Shown in pieces: positions 8,922 through 16,912 of a stretch of 64,000 nt of DNA; the first letter of the stretch is position 1, and every line of letters starts with the position of its first letter. Made by a program: the position numbers and the translations under genes. The stretch is from the NCBI RefSeq assembly GCF_902459645.1, contig NZ_CABPSK010000004.1:558001-622000 (forward strand), read 5' to 3'. The DNA is from Pandoraea pneumonica. Lineage in GTDB: Bacteria > Pseudomonadota > Gammaproteobacteria > Burkholderiales > Burkholderiaceae. Under the pieces are notes generated by a model. It worked only from the letters and a program-made list of their open reading frames with translations, was not told the DNA's origin and made no database searches.

Positions 8922-10199
8922 TTATGCCGGCTGGCGCGCGTTGCTCGCGCTCTTGGCTTCACCGGCGCTCGAGAACTTGCTCTCGGGCTGCATGCGGAAG
9001 GCGAGGATCACACCGACGCCCATGAGAATCATGCTGCCCAGGAACGGCAGTTCCCAGTTACCCGTGCGGTCGATCAAATACCCCGAGAGCACCGGCGAGA
9101 TGATGGCGGCGAGTGCCGAGCCCGTGTTCATCATGCCGCTGGCCGTGCCCGAGTATTCCGGCGCGATATCCATCGGAATGGCCCACATCGGCCCAATCGT
9201 CATTTCGGCGAAGAAGAAACCGAACGCGAGGCATGCCATCGACACATACAGATGGTGCGTGAACATCATCGGCACGAGCGAAATCAGCGTGAGCAGCATG
9301 CACACCGACACCATCCAGCTACGCGCTTTCTTGAGGTTGCCCGTGCGCTCGTAGAGCTTGTCCGTCACGATGCCGCCGAGCGTATCGCCGATCACGCCAG
9401 CGAAGAACACGCTCGATGCAAACAGCGCCGACTTTTTCAGATCGAGGTCGTAGCTATGCAGGAAGTATTGCGGAATCCACGACAGGAAGAGCCACAACGT
9501 CCAGCCGTAACAGAAGTACACGATCGTCACCGGTGCCATGCGCTTGAACAGCGGGCCCCAGGGCACCGAGCCGCTCTTGGCTTTCAGCGCGGGCAGCACC
9601 GCGATTTCTTCGGGCGTGATGCGCGGATGATCTTGCGGACGCTCCGTGAACGTGAACGCCCACAGCACCACCCACACCAGACTCACGATGCCGCACAGAT
9701 AGAACGACTCGCGCCAGCCGTGCGTGGCCATGATGAAGACGACCAACGCCGGGGCCACCGCGTTACCGATACGCGAGGCGGCGTGCGTGATGCCCTGCGC
9801 GAAACCGCGCTTCTCTTTGGGAATCCAGCGCGACATCGCGGACGTGGCCGCCGGGAACGTGGCACCTTCGCCCAGACCGAGCAGCAGGCGGGCGAGCAAC
9901 AGCGTGACGAGACCACCCGCCATGCCGGTGAGAATCGTCGCCACGGCCCACAACGCGCCGCACACGAGCAGCGTACGTTTGGCGCCGAAGCGATCGCTCA
10001 CCCAGCCGCCGATGATTTGGAATACGAGATACGGATAGGCAAAGGCCGAAAAGACCAGACCAATTTCGGTCTTATTGAGATTGAATTCCTTACCGAAGCC
10101 GGCAGCGGCCGTACTGACGTTGACGCGATCTAGGTAGGTGATGAAATACATGACGCATAGCATCACCAGCACGACTCTTGTCGCTCTGAAAAGCTTCAT
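8922..10199 (-). CDS. MFS transporter, anion:cation symporter (ACS) type
   Basis: A 425-residue protein with about 12 membrane segments. It opens MKLFRATRVVLVMLCVMYFI and has the loop-2 signature GGWVSDRFGAKR and the segment LLLARLLLGLGEGATFP typical of the hexuronate/phthalate-type ACS subfamily, which import organic anions with protons. AGGAGA precedes the ATG by six bases. It sits between the aminotransferase and the FAD dehydrogenase and probably imports the carboxylic or amino acid that the operon degrades. The C-terminal tail is Ser/Ala-rich and cytoplasmic. Confidence 0.88.
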   Translation of the reverse strand: MKLFRATRVVLVMLCVMYFITYLDRVNVSTAAAGFGKEFNLNKTEIGLVFSAFAYPYLVFQIIGGWVSDRFGAKRTLLVCGALWAVATILTGMAGGLVTLLLARLLLGLGEGATFPAATSAMSRWIPKEKRGFAQGITHAASRIGNAVAPALVVFIMATHGWRESFYLCGIVSLVWVVLWAFTFTERPQDHPRITPEEIAVLPALKAKSGSVPWGPLFKRMAPVTIVYFCYGWTLWLFLSWIPQYFLHSYDLDLKKSALFASSVFFAGVIGDTLGGIVTDKLYERTGNLKKARSWMVSVCMLLTLISLVPMMFTHHLYVSMACLAFGFFFAEMTIGPMWAIPMDIAPEYSGTASGMMNTGSALAAIISPVLSGYLIDRTGNWELPFLGSMILMGVGVILAFRMQPESKFSSAGEAKSASNARQPA

Positions 10200-10369
10200 T
10201 GCATGTCTCCTGAAACAGCCCGTGAGGCGCGCCCGTTCGCAGCGGGCAACGCGTGAGGTGTTGCGGCGGCACGGGGCATTCTGCGACGCCCCGGTGTCCG
10301 CTCAATTGCAAGCAAAGCATTCACTGCCGGGGTGCGCTCGAGGCACACCCCGTTATTTCAGGCGACCGA

Positions 10370-11590
10370 TTAAGCGGCGGCCTTGAGCGACGGCGTGCTC
10401 TTGGCTTCGGCCAGATAGGCCATTGCCGCCACCACGCCCGAGTCGGCCAGTTTCACACCCGAGAGTTGCAGCCCCATTTCGCAACCGGCCAGCGTGGCCA
10501 TGAGCGTGAGGTCGTTGCAATCGCCGAGATGGCCGATACGGAACATCGTGCCGCGAATCTTGCCCAGCGCCTGACCGAGCGACATGTCGAAGCGCTCGTA
10601 AATGCGCTTGCGCACTTCGTCGGCATCGACGCCTTGCGGCATCACCACCCCCGTGAGCACCGGGCTGTACACCGCCGGGTCTTGGCACTGAATCTCGAGG
10701 CCCCATGCACGCACGGCACGGCGCGTGGCTTCGGCCAGACGCTGGTGACGCGCAAACACGTTATCCAGCCCTTCTTCGAGAATCATGTCGAGCGCTTCCG
10801 ACAGGCCGTACAGCAGGTTCGTGTTCGGCGTGTACGGCCAGTAGCCGTTCTTGTTCGCTTCGATGATTTCCTGCCAGCCCCAGAACGCACGCGGCATCTT
10901 GGCGTGACGGCCAGCTTCGAGCGCCTTCGGCGAGATCGCGTTGAAGCTGATTCCCGGCGGCAGCATCAGGCCCTTTTGCGAGCCCGAGACGGTGACGTCG
11001 ACACCCCATTCGTCGTGACGATAGTCGGCGGAGGCCAGACCCGAGATCGTGTCGACGAGCAGCAGCGCCGGGTGGCCTGCGGCGTCGATGGCGCGGCGCA
11101 CGGCGGCGATGTCCGACGTCACACCGGTCGAGGTTTCGTTATGCACGACGCACACAGCCTTGATGCCGTGTGCGGTGTCGGCGCGCAAACGCGCTTCGAT
11201 CATGTCGGCCTTCACGCCCTGACGCCATCCGTCGGTGCCCGGCAAGCCGATGAACTCAGGCTTCAGGCCGAGGTTCTCGGCCATCTTCTTCCACAGCGTG
11301 GCGAAGTGCCCCGTCTCGAACATCAGCACGGTGTCGCCCGGCGAGAGCGTGTTGGAGAGCGCCGCTTCCCATGCGCCCGTGCCCGACGCCGGGTAAATCA
11401 CCACCGGCTGTTCGGTCTTGAAAATCTTCTTGATGTCGGTGAGCACCTTACGACCGAGCGCGCCGAACTCCGGGCCGCGGTGGTCGATGGTCGGATAGCT
11501 CATGGCGCGCAGAATGCGATCGGGCACCGGGCTAGGGCCGGGGATCTGGAGGAAATGGCGCCCCGAGGGGTGGAAATCGAGCTTCAACAT
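10370..11590 (-). CDS. Class V aminotransferase, serine/aspartate/alanine-glyoxylate type
   Basis: A 406-residue fold-I PLP aminotransferase. IPGPSPVPDRILRAM near the N-terminus, YPASGTGAWEAALSN (PLP phosphate binding), DTISGLASADYR and SGSQKGLMLPPG with the PLP lysine near residue 205 are the family's hallmarks. Glyoxylate is the usual amino acceptor. The start at 11590 follows AAAGGAGA; an upstream in-frame ATG at 11623 lies inside the operator palindrome and has no ribosome site. It is the first gene of the four-gene operon, transcribed divergently from the GntR regulator. BhcA, the aspartate-glyoxylate aminotransferase that works with BhcC, is in the same family. Confidence 0.9.
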   Translation of the reverse strand: MLKLDFHPSGRHFLQIPGPSPVPDRILRAMSYPTIDHRGPEFGALGRKVLTDIKKIFKTEQPVVIYPASGTGAWEAALSNTLSPGDTVLMFETGHFATLWKKMAENLGLKPEFIGLPGTDGWRQGVKADMIEARLRADTAHGIKAVCVVHNETSTGVTSDIAAVRRAIDAAGHPALLLVDTISGLASADYRHDEWGVDVTVSGSQKGLMLPPGISFNAISPKALEAGRHAKMPRAFWGWQEIIEANKNGYWPYTPNTNLLYGLSEALDMILEEGLDNVFARHQRLAEATRRAVRAWGLEIQCQDPAVYSPVLTGVVMPQGVDADEVRKRIYERFDMSLGQALGKIRGTMFRIGHLGDCNDLTLMATLAGCEMGLQLSGVKLADSGVVAAMAYLAEAKSTPSLKAAA

Positions 11591-11610
11591 GAACGACTCT
11601 CTCCTTTTGA

Positions 11611-11626
11611 ATTTTGCATGCAAAAT
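11611..11626 (-). promoter_or_regulatory. GntR-type operator at the catabolic operon promoter
   Basis: ATTTTGCATGCAAAAT is a perfect 16-bp palindrome directly abutting the -10 box, so bound repressor would cover the transcription start. A near-identical copy lies at the start of the divergent GntR gene. Confidence 0.75.
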
Positions 11627-11654
11627 ACTTTAGCAGAGCCGAAGATTCTCGCAA
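11627..11654 (-). promoter_or_regulatory. Predicted promoter of the aminotransferase operon
   Basis: On the minus strand TTGCGA and TAAAGT are 16 bp apart, with the palindromic operator immediately downstream of the -10 box. Confidence 0.55.
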
Positions 11655-11745
11655 GGGGCGAGAAACACTTTTAATACAGGTGTTTACCCGAGCGGGACGA
11701 GACCCGGATGCAGTACGGTACAATCGCCGCCATGAAGGTTTAATG

Positions 11746-11761
11746 ATTTTGAATGCAAAAG
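11746..11761 (+). promoter_or_regulatory. Second GntR-type operator, overlapping the regulator's start codon
   Basis: ATTTTGAATGCAAAAG matches the operator at 11611 in 14 of 16 positions and overlaps the ATG at 11753. TACAAT at 11719-11724 could be the regulator's -10 box, placing the site about 20 bp into the transcript: a simple autorepression layout. Confidence 0.65.
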
Positions 11762-12469
11762 ATGGAAGACTTGCCGACCATTGCCGGAACCGAGATCCCA
11801 CGTGTGGAACGTTTGCGTTTGCACGACACCGTGGTCGACCACCTGCGCAAGCTGATCATCGAGGGCGTGCTCTCGCCGGGCGTGAAGCTCAACGAACGCG
11901 AGCTATGCGAGACCCTTGGCATTTCACGCACGCCGTTGCGCGAAGCGTTCAAGGTGCTCGCTGCCGAAGGGCTGATCGAGATCGCGCCGAATCGCGGCGC
12001 GAGCGTGGCACGCATGACGGAAAAAGAGATCTGGGAGACGTTCGAGTTGATGAGTGCGCTCGAAGGGTTTTCCGGCGAACTAGCCGCCGAGCGCATGACC
12101 GCCGTCGAACTGGCCGAGATCAAGGCACTGCACTACGCCATGCTCGCTTGCCGTGCGCAGCAGGACTTGCCCGGGTACTACGCACGCAATCAAGAGATTC
12201 ACGATCGCATCAATGAAGCGGCGCGTAACGGGGCGTTGCGCCAGACTTACATTTCGATCAATCGCCGCTTGATGGCGCTGCGCTTTCGCTCGAACTTCCG
12301 CACCGACAAGTGGGATCGCGCCATCGACGAGCACGAGCAAATGATTGCCGCGCTCGAAGCGAAGGACGGCAAGCGCTTGTCGGAAATTCTGCGCAAGCAC
12401 CTGCTCGCCAAACGCGATGCGGTTTTGCAGATTCATGCGGAGCCGGTGGGAGACGCGCGCAACGACTGA
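11753..12469 (+). CDS. GntR family regulator, FadR/FCD subfamily
   Basis: A 238-residue protein with an N-terminal winged helix (residues about 20-85: LIIEGVLSPGVKLNERELCE, then ISRTPLREAFKVLAAEGLIE) and a C-terminal all-helical FCD ligand domain with the metal-site pattern EIHDRINEAARN and EHEQMIAAL. ATG at 11753 is inside the second operator palindrome; ATG at 11762 is a possible alternative start. It faces the aminotransferase operon, and the matching palindromes at both promoters make it the likely repressor of that operon and of itself, released by an organic acid effector. Confidence 0.9.
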   Translation: MQKMEDLPTIAGTEIPRVERLRLHDTVVDHLRKLIIEGVLSPGVKLNERELCETLGISRTPLREAFKVLAAEGLIEIAPNRGASVARMTEKEIWETFELMSALEGFSGELAAERMTAVELAEIKALHYAMLACRAQQDLPGYYARNQEIHDRINEAARNGALRQTYISINRRLMALRFRSNFRTDKWDRAIDEHEQMIAALEAKDGKRLSEILRKHLLAKRDAVLQIHAEPVGDARND

Positions 12470-12477
12470 GGCGGCTG

Positions 12478-12503
12478 CGCGCACGAGCGTTTAAGCGTGC
12501 GCG
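12478..12503 (+). terminator. Hairpin after the GntR gene
   Basis: Perfect 8-bp GC stem (CGCGCACG/CGTGCGCG) with a 10-base loop, 9 bp past the GntR stop. No T-run follows, so termination would be weak or Rho-assisted. Confidence 0.4.
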
Positions 12504-12567
12504 AATTCTGAAAGTGACGGAGCCGAGACCGGGCGCAGGATACCCACTCACTCTCGCAAGGAGCCGT

Positions 12568-13242
12568 ATGGTCCTCCCGTCACCTGCGCCGCAAATCGTT
12601 ATTACCCCTCCCACACCGCCCCTCCCGGCGCAAAGTGTCATGCCGTCGGACAGGCTCCACACCGGCATCAAGGAAACGTTGCAACGCGTGTTAGCCGACA
12701 AGTACGTCGTTCTGATCGACTATCGGAGCGAGCGCGGCATGCCGCCCGCCGACGTGTTGCAACGCTTGCCGCACGATCTGCGCGTCGTACTCGACCGGGC
12801 GGCCGTGGCAGATGCGGAGATACCCGCCAATGCACTAGCCATCGCCTACGCTGGCGAAGTGCCATTCAGCAGTATTCGAGGCGCCCTCGCTGGAACGATG
12901 CCCACCGTGGGTTTCGTGCAAGACAGCGGCAATCCGGTGGTGTTTGTCGATATCGACGATGCCCGCCACCTCATCCAGCGAAATCCGCACACCGCGACGA
13001 CGTTCGTCAACTCCGCACTGTGTATTGCGAAGGAATGTGGCAAAGGCGCGGAAGTCGTGTCCTACGACGGCGCTTTGACGCAGGCCGCCGTCGACGAAGG
13101 TTTCAATGCCACGTTCCCGCTGCGCGAATGGTCGGCCCAGCCGTCGAGGCTCGAATGGGCAACGTCTGGACTGCGCTCGATGGCGGACACTTTGCGCCGC
13201 TCGCTGACGTCGAGTTCGAACGAACGCCGCGCCACGCCGTAA
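12568..13242 (+). CDS. Hypothetical protein, 224 residues
   Basis: I do not recognise this protein. AAGGAG lies five bases before the ATG at 12568; the reading frame is open further upstream but that part lies in another frame of the GntR gene. The first 30 residues are Pro-rich (ITPPTPPLPAQ), then a soluble alpha/beta-like sequence follows with segments YVVLIDYRSERGMPPADV and PVVFVDIDDARHLI. There is no signal peptide or membrane segment; the C-terminus is Ser/Arg-rich. It stands alone between the GntR gene and a strong terminator, so context says little about its job. Confidence 0.65.
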   Translation: MVLPSPAPQIVITPPTPPLPAQSVMPSDRLHTGIKETLQRVLADKYVVLIDYRSERGMPPADVLQRLPHDLRVVLDRAAVADAEIPANALAIAYAGEVPFSSIRGALAGTMPTVGFVQDSGNPVVFVDIDDARHLIQRNPHTATTFVNSALCIAKECGKGAEVVSYDGALTQAAVDEGFNATFPLREWSAQPSRLEWATSGLRSMADTLRRSLTSSSNERRATP

Positions 13243-13266
13243 CGCGCATCACGTCCCGAAGTCCAA

Positions 13267-13308
13267 AAAAAAGCGTGGGCACCCATCGATCGGGCCTCAC
13301 GCTTTTTT
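13267..13308. terminator. Bidirectional rho-independent terminator
   Basis: AAAAAAGCGTG pairs perfectly with CACGCTTTTTT, with a partly paired GGC/GCC inner part. T-runs on both strands let it serve the hypothetical gene and the convergent flavodoxin-like gene. Confidence 0.9.
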
Positions 13309-13365
13309 CATTCCGTCTCGACGCCAACACGCGCCGAATCACCTTGCGCCAGTATGGCGCGCGCC

Positions 13366-14004
13366 TCACAGCCGACGCTCGGCAGCCTCCAGCGCACGGC
13401 GCGCGAGCACCGCGGGCGACTCCAACACTTCGCCTGCCAGGCGGGCGACCAGCCCCGCCACACTGCGACCGTATTGCTTACCGGCGATGACATCGGCCGG
13501 ATCGAGGGCATACGCGGCGTCGGCTTCCACGCCTTGACCGGTCACGCTCACGAAGTCTTTGAGACGGCGGGCATGCAAGCCGTCGTCCGGCGTTTCCGGG
13601 TCTTCCGGATCGGCCCACACCATGCCGTGCTTGGCAGCGAGGGCAGCGAAGTAGTCGAGCGTGTTGCGCTTGTCGTCGCCCGGACGGTAGCTGAACGAAA
13701 ACCCGCCCGCGACCTTGTTGCGCCAACTGCGTGCGCGCCACATATCCATGGTCGCGTCGGCAAAGGCCTTCAACGGCCCGGCAACACCGCCTTGAAGGGC
13801 CGGGGCACCGAAGATAATGGCGTCGGCCGAGGCCAGACGTGCAAGCATCATTTCGTCGTGCCACTGACCGTCGATCAGTTGATGCGGCTCGATACTGAGC
13901 AATTGTGCGTGTGCACCGGCGTCGTTGACGCCTTGGGCAACCGAATGGGCAATCATGGCGGTTGCGCCGCCCTGCGAGTAGTAAACGATTGCGATATTGG
14001 ACAT
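13366..14004 (-). CDS. Flavodoxin-like NAD(P)H-dependent oxidoreductase
   Basis: A 212-residue protein with a flavodoxin fold: MSNIAIVYYSQGGATAMIA is the FMN phosphate loop, and IIFGAPALQGGVAGPLKAFADA the second FMN-binding segment, as in WrbA-type quinone reductases and FMN reductases. It probably reduces quinones or flavins in the cytoplasm using NAD(P)H. It is a single-gene unit ending 57 bp before the shared terminator. Confidence 0.8.
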   Translation of the reverse strand: MSNIAIVYYSQGGATAMIAHSVAQGVNDAGAHAQLLSIEPHQLIDGQWHDEMMLARLASADAIIFGAPALQGGVAGPLKAFADATMDMWRARSWRNKVAGGFSFSYRPGDDKRNTLDYFAALAAKHGMVWADPEDPETPDDGLHARRLKDFVSVTGQGVEADAAYALDPADVIAGKQYGRSVAGLVARLAGEVLESPAVLARRALEAAERRL

Positions 14005-14303
14005 GGCGTAGTGCTTCCTAACTCAGGATGTCCGCCCCATGGCACCGCCCGGATCGCGCTTCCCTTCGCTTCCGCTGGCTGTCTGGACATCAGTCAAGGC
14101 CAGATGATGCCAGCGATAACCCTTAGGGGATAGCCCGCATTCGTGAACATGACTGTTCCGTAAACGATAACAATCGAACCTCCTCACGACGCTGTCCGGG
14201 CCATTACATTGTCCTGACAGAAAAATGGCGCGAAGCTGACAGCCTTCGCGCCCTGCATTTCCCACCATCACACCGATAACCCTGCCCGCCGTCGGGCCAT
14301 TCC
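14005..14303. other. Intergenic region between flavodoxin-like and IclR genes
   Basis: 299 bp. It holds the promoter of the flavodoxin-like gene and the terminator of the IclR gene (next entry). No convincing short gene or further site was seen. Confidence 0.6.
14221..14252 (-). terminator. Rho-independent terminator of the IclR gene
   Basis: On the minus strand a perfect 9-bp stem GGCGCGAAG/CTTCGCGCC with an 8-base loop is followed by ATTTTT, 51 bp past the IclR stop. Confidence 0.85.
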
Positions 14304-15143
14304 TCAACGCCGGGCCGGTGCCCCCAGCCGGATCGACAACTGGTCGGCCAGTTCTCGCATCTGCCTGCCGATGCGCTCGCCCGTCACGGCATCGATTTCG
14401 TTGGTCAGAAAACTCACCGCCAGCCCCGCCACGGCGCGCTCGCCCGTCGCATCGAACACCGGCGCACCGAAGCAAATCATCCCTTCACGCATCTGACCGT
14501 TATCGATGGAATACCCATCGCGGCGCACCTGCGCCATCTCGTCGGACAGCGCCGGGTACGTCGCCACACTCGCCTTGGTCAGCGGCGTAGGCCATGCGCC
14601 TGCCAGCAAATCGGCCACTTCATGCGCGGGCAGCGTCGAGAGCATCGCCTTCCCCGTAGCCGTGTACGGCGCGGGCAAGCGCATGCCGATACGAAACGTC
14701 ACGCCCAGCGGCCGGTTGCCGTTGTGACAGGCGAGATAGATCACGTCGGCGCCGTCGAGCACGGAGAGCGTGACGGTCTCCTGAGCAAACGCGCGCGAAT
14801 CCTCCCACACGGCGCGGAATTCTTCGGTGATGTTCGTCTGCGACAGGAAGGCATTGGCCCACCCCATCACATACGAGCCCATCGTCATGCCGCCATTGGC
14901 GTGGCGTTTCACCAGCCGCAACTTGACCAGCGTGTCGCACAGCCCGTGCAGCGTGCTTTTGGGCACGCCCGTCTCGCGCGCCAGATCGGCCAGACCCACA
15001 GGCTCGGTCGACGCCGCAATCACATCGAGGATATGCACCGCACGGACCACAGCCGGGGCGGTGGTCTTGAGCGGTTCTGCCTCGGCAGTGGCATGGGCGG
15101 CGAGAGTCGCGTTAGCGGGGACGTCGAGTTTGCGCTTGGGCAT
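14304..15143 (-). CDS. IclR family transcriptional regulator
   Basis: A 279-residue protein. An N-terminal winged helix (residues about 35-95: AVHILDVIAASTEPVGLADL, GVPKSTLHGLCDTLVKLRLV) precedes the IclR effector domain with PAPYTATGKAMLS and the conserved REGMICFGAPVFD ... AVAGLAVSF. The first 30 residues are an Ala-rich extension. ATG at 15143 is preferred over a TTG at 15179. It is divergent from the succinate-semialdehyde dehydrogenase, and the three repeats between them are its likely binding sites. IclR proteins act as activators or repressors responding to small carboxylates or aromatics. Confidence 0.88.
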   Translation of the reverse strand: MPKRKLDVPANATLAAHATAEAEPLKTTAPAVVRAVHILDVIAASTEPVGLADLARETGVPKSTLHGLCDTLVKLRLVKRHANGGMTMGSYVMGWANAFLSQTNITEEFRAVWEDSRAFAQETVTLSVLDGADVIYLACHNGNRPLGVTFRIGMRLPAPYTATGKAMLSTLPAHEVADLLAGAWPTPLTKASVATYPALSDEMAQVRRDGYSIDNGQMREGMICFGAPVFDATGERAVAGLAVSFLTNEIDAVTGERIGRQMRELADQLSIRLGAPARR

Positions 15144-15273
15144 GAATCGGAAATCGGCTTCTGGGAAGTGAGGGGTCAATTAGACAACGGCTCGCCGGCG
15201 GCGTGCCGCCAGCATGGTACGGGGAACGCATTCTCATTCCGCCCTAGGAAAACCACCTAGTTGCACCGATACC

Positions 15274-15328
15274 GTTCAATACGTAGAATTTGATTCAATA
15301 CATAGAATACCATTCAATAGATGGAACG
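15274..15328. promoter_or_regulatory. Three 19-bp-spaced repeats, likely IclR operator
   Basis: TTCAATA-N2-TAGAA-like units start at 15275, 15294 and 15313, exactly 19 bp apart; the middle one reads ATTCAATACATAGAAT with ATTC/GAAT ends in inverted orientation. The third is less conserved (TTCAATAGATGGAA). The array occupies the divergent IclR/dehydrogenase promoter, just upstream of the dehydrogenase start. Confidence 0.7.
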
Positions 15329-15362
15329 GCAAGTCGTTAGCCGAGATCACGGACCCATCCAA

Positions 15363-16811
15363 ATGCAACTCAAAGACACCACCCTCTTCAAGCAACTCGC
15401 CTGGGTCGACGGTCAGTGGATCGCCGCCGACAGCGGCAAGACCTTCGACGTGCTCGACCCGGCCACGGGCGAAGTGCTGGCCCAGGTGCCGGAGCTCGGC
15501 GCGGAAGAAACCACGCGCGCCGTCATTGCCGCCGAGGCCGCCCAGAAGCCGTGGGCTGCCCGCACCGGCAAGGAGCGCGCCACGGTGCTGCGCCGCTGGT
15601 TCGACCTGATGATCGCCAACACCGACGATCTGGCCTATTTGATGACTCGCGAACAGGGCAAGCCGCTGGCGGAATCGCGCGGCGAAATTGCCTACGCGGC
15701 CAGCTTCATCGAGTGGTTTGCCGAAGAAGCCAAGCGCGTGGACGGCGACGTGCTCGCAACCCCTGCCGCCGACAAGCGTCTCGTCACGATCAAGCAACCG
15801 GTCGGCGTGTGCGCTGCCATCACGCCGTGGAATTTCCCCGCGGCGATGATCACCCGCAAGGTGGCCCCCGCGTTGGCGGCCGGTTGCGCCATCGTCGTGA
15901 AGCCGTCGGAACTCACACCGCTGTCCGCCTTCGCGCTGGCCGAACTGGCCCATCGCGCCGGTATTCCGGCGGGTGTGTTCCAAGTGGTGACGGGCGACGC
16001 CCGTGCCGTAGGCGGCGTGCTCACCGCCCACCCGAGCGTGCGCAAGCTGTCGTTCACCGGCTCGACCGGCGTAGGCCGCCTGCTCATGGCGCAGTGCGCA
16101 CCGACCATCAAGCGTCTGTCGCTGGAACTGGGCGGTAACGCCCCGTTCATCGTGTTCGACGACGCCGATCTCGACGCCGCCGTCGAAGGCGCCATTGCTG
16201 CGAAGTACCGCAACGGCGGCCAGACGTGCGTGTGCGCCAACCGCTTCTATATTCAGGACGGCGTGTACGACGCCTTCGCCGAGAAGTTCGCCAAGCGTGT
16301 GGCCGAGATGAAAGTCGGCAACGGTCTGGAAGACGGTGTGGTCATCGGCCCGCTGATCGAAGGCAAGGCGGTCGACAAGGTCGTGACGCTGGTCGAAGAC
16401 GCTAAGGCACGCGGTGGCCGTGTGCTCGTGGGCGGTGACGCGCATGCCTTGGGCGGCACGTATTACACGCCGACGGTGATCGCCGACGCGACCTCGCAAA
16501 TGCGCGTGGCCCGCGAAGAAATCTTCGGCCCGGTCGCCCCGCTGTTCCGCTTCACGCGCGACATCGACGCCGTGGCACTCGCCAACGACACCGAATTCGG
16601 TCTGGCCGCTTATCTGTACACGCGCGACATCGCGCGCGCATGGCGCACCGCCGAAGCCCTCGAATACGGCATGGTCGGCTTGAACACCGGCCTGATCTCC
16701 AACGAAGTCGCGCCGTTCGGCGGCATCAAGCAATCCGGGGTGGGCCGCGAAGGCTCGCACTACGGCATCGAGGAATACCTCGAACTGAAGTATCTGTGCC
16801 TGCAAGTGTGA
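15363..16811 (+). CDS. gabD: NAD(P)-dependent succinate-semialdehyde dehydrogenase
   Basis: A 482-residue aldehyde dehydrogenase closely fitting the GabD subfamily. Seen are TPWNFPAAMI (catalytic Asn), the cofactor loop FTGSTGVGRLL, ELGGNAPFIVFDDADLD with the general base Glu, NGGQTCVCANRF with the nucleophilic Cys, and the C-terminal GGIKQSGVGREGSHYGIEEY. It oxidises succinic semialdehyde to succinate. ATG at 15363 gives the usual length; an ATG at 15321 lies inside the operator. It heads a run of genes continuing with a branched-chain-type ABC importer and an iron alcohol dehydrogenase. Confidence 0.88.
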   Translation: MQLKDTTLFKQLAWVDGQWIAADSGKTFDVLDPATGEVLAQVPELGAEETTRAVIAAEAAQKPWAARTGKERATVLRRWFDLMIANTDDLAYLMTREQGKPLAESRGEIAYAASFIEWFAEEAKRVDGDVLATPAADKRLVTIKQPVGVCAAITPWNFPAAMITRKVAPALAAGCAIVVKPSELTPLSAFALAELAHRAGIPAGVFQVVTGDARAVGGVLTAHPSVRKLSFTGSTGVGRLLMAQCAPTIKRLSLELGGNAPFIVFDDADLDAAVEGAIAAKYRNGGQTCVCANRFYIQDGVYDAFAEKFAKRVAEMKVGNGLEDGVVIGPLIEGKAVDKVVTLVEDAKARGGRVLVGGDAHALGGTYYTPTVIADATSQMRVAREEIFGPVAPLFRFTRDIDAVALANDTEFGLAAYLYTRDIARAWRTAEALEYGMVGLNTGLISNEVAPFGGIKQSGVGREGSHYGIEEYLELKYLCLQV

Positions 16812-16818
16812 TGCTCGA

Positions 16819-16840
16819 AGGGTCTGGGCGACCAGACCCT
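16819..16840 (+). other. Intercistronic hairpin
   Basis: Perfect 9-bp stem AGGGTCTGG/CCAGACCCT closed by a GCGA tetraloop, 8 bp after the dehydrogenase stop and without a T-run. It may be an attenuator or an mRNA-end stabiliser before the ABC genes. Confidence 0.55.
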
Positions 16841-16912
16841 AACGAGACTCGCATAACGGCACAAGACCGATAACTCGACAGACAAGTCGCAACACCACCA
16901 AAGGAAACCAGT

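Noticed and set aside
10328-10352. Hairpin CGGGGTG...CACCCCG between aminotransferase and MFS genes
   Set aside because: Only 7 paired bases at the base and no T-run on the operon strand; not enough to call a terminator inside an apparent operon.
15276-16805. 509-codon minus-strand frame opposite the succinate-semialdehyde dehydrogenase
   Set aside because: Mirror frame of a clear dehydrogenase; composition is His/Arg/Gly-rich with no domain. Long antisense frames are expected at this GC content.
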